A stretch of DNA of 12,934 nt from Candidatus Kerfeldbacteria bacterium (GTDB lineage Bacteria > Patescibacteriota > Patescibacteriia > Veblenbacterales > UBA10138), in NCBI GenBank assembly GCA_016217875.1, contig JACRFN010000011.1, forward strand, positions 1 to 12,934, read 5' to 3'. Position numbers and translations under genes: made by a program. The stretch's first letter is position 1. The number at the start of each line of letters is the position of its first letter. Positions 12,853 to 12,934 of this stretch are shown in pieces. The notes beneath the pieces were generated by a model that was not told the DNA's origin, made no database searches, and saw only the letters and a list, made by a program, of their open reading frames with translations.

Positions 12853-12864
12853 TAGCCACTATGC
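12835..12864 (+). promoter_or_regulatory. Hairpin that hides the transposase start codon
   Basis: GCATAG (12835-12840) pairs with CTATGC (12859-12864), which contains the ATG, and GGCTA (12844-12848) pairs with TAGCC (12853-12857). The structure exists only in transcripts begun upstream of about 12835. The element's own mRNA lacks the 5' arm. Confidence 0.65.
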
Positions 12865-12934
12865 ACAAACTCACATACTTTGAACGACAGGTGCTGGAGA
12901 GCGGTCTCAGGGTCGGCAAGAGCGTTCGGGCCAT
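12861..12934 (+). CDS. IS30-family transposase, N-terminal fragment cut by window edge
   Basis: Only 24 full codons are visible, beginning MHKLTYFERQVLESGL and continuing RVGKSVRA. The pattern LTxxER...IExxLxxGxSxRxIA is the start of the helix-turn-helix that opens IS30-family DDE transposases and binds the terminal inverted repeats. An in-frame TGA at 12825-12827 and no other start codon after it support ATG 12861. The catalytic domain lies outside the window, so completeness cannot be judged. It is transcribed away from rpsO, sharing the spacer with its leader. Confidence 0.75.
   Translation, partial: MHKLTYFERQVLESGLRVGKSVRA

Larger units (their letters stand above)
12781..12934 (+). mobile_element. 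Left part of an IS30-family insertion sequence
   Basis: The start of an IS30-like transposase gene with its own promoter lies at the right edge. The left terminal inverted repeat must fall between the rpsO promoter and about 12823, but it cannot be fixed because the other end is outside the window. The start coordinate given here is only the outer limit. Confidence 0.5.

Overview
The window reads as chromosomal DNA of a bacterium, probably of the Candidate Phyla Radiation (Patescibacteria, Parcubacteria-like). This is inferred from in-frame heptanucleotide repeats inside an essential gene, AT-rich inverted repeats between genes, small TraR/DksA-type and LysM/M23 proteins, and a leucyl-tRNA synthetase with large insertions. 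No taxonomic marker was compared, so the placement is tentative. Most genes lie on the minus strand. The exceptions are a cell-wall peptidase in the middle and an insertion-sequence transposase entering at the right edge.

Layout. Positions 1-893: an MFS-type membrane protein cut by the left edge. 1053-1688: tsaC/yrdC, for the tRNA t6A modification. 1775-4783: leuS. These three run in the same direction and are separated by AT-rich inverted repeats. 4784-5111: a structured non-coding stretch between the divergent leuS and a membrane-anchored LysM-LysM-M23 peptidase (5112-6311). 6324-6409: a repeat-built inverted repeat between convergent genes. 6409-8720: dksA/traR, lspA and comM/yifB as a tight operon. 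8818-9251: a candidate non-coding RNA or leader of about 400 nt with a strong promoter and a terminator. 9316-9344: two DnaA-box-like 9-mers. 9409-12659: rpsO, a NYN-domain nuclease gene and pnp, with structured leaders before rpsO and pnp. 12861-12934: the first codons of an IS30-family transposase.

The most striking object is leuS. Inside the CP1 editing domain of LeuRS sits a complete RBBP9/YdeN-type alpha/beta hydrolase with its Ser-Asp-His triad preserved. Elsewhere the same gene carries three repeat elements in frame: two heptamer tracts and a 78-bp compound palindrome. The second notable object is the 8818-9251 transcript. Its terminator can be replaced by a perfect 10-bp alternative pairing, so it may act as a switch upstream of dksA-lspA-comM or be a stand-alone RNA.

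Functionally the window is mainly translation and RNA metabolism (TsaC, LeuRS, S15, PNPase, NYN nuclease), with envelope functions (LspA, M23 peptidase), DNA uptake/recombination (ComM), a transcription-factor-like zinc protein (DksA/TraR) and a transporter.
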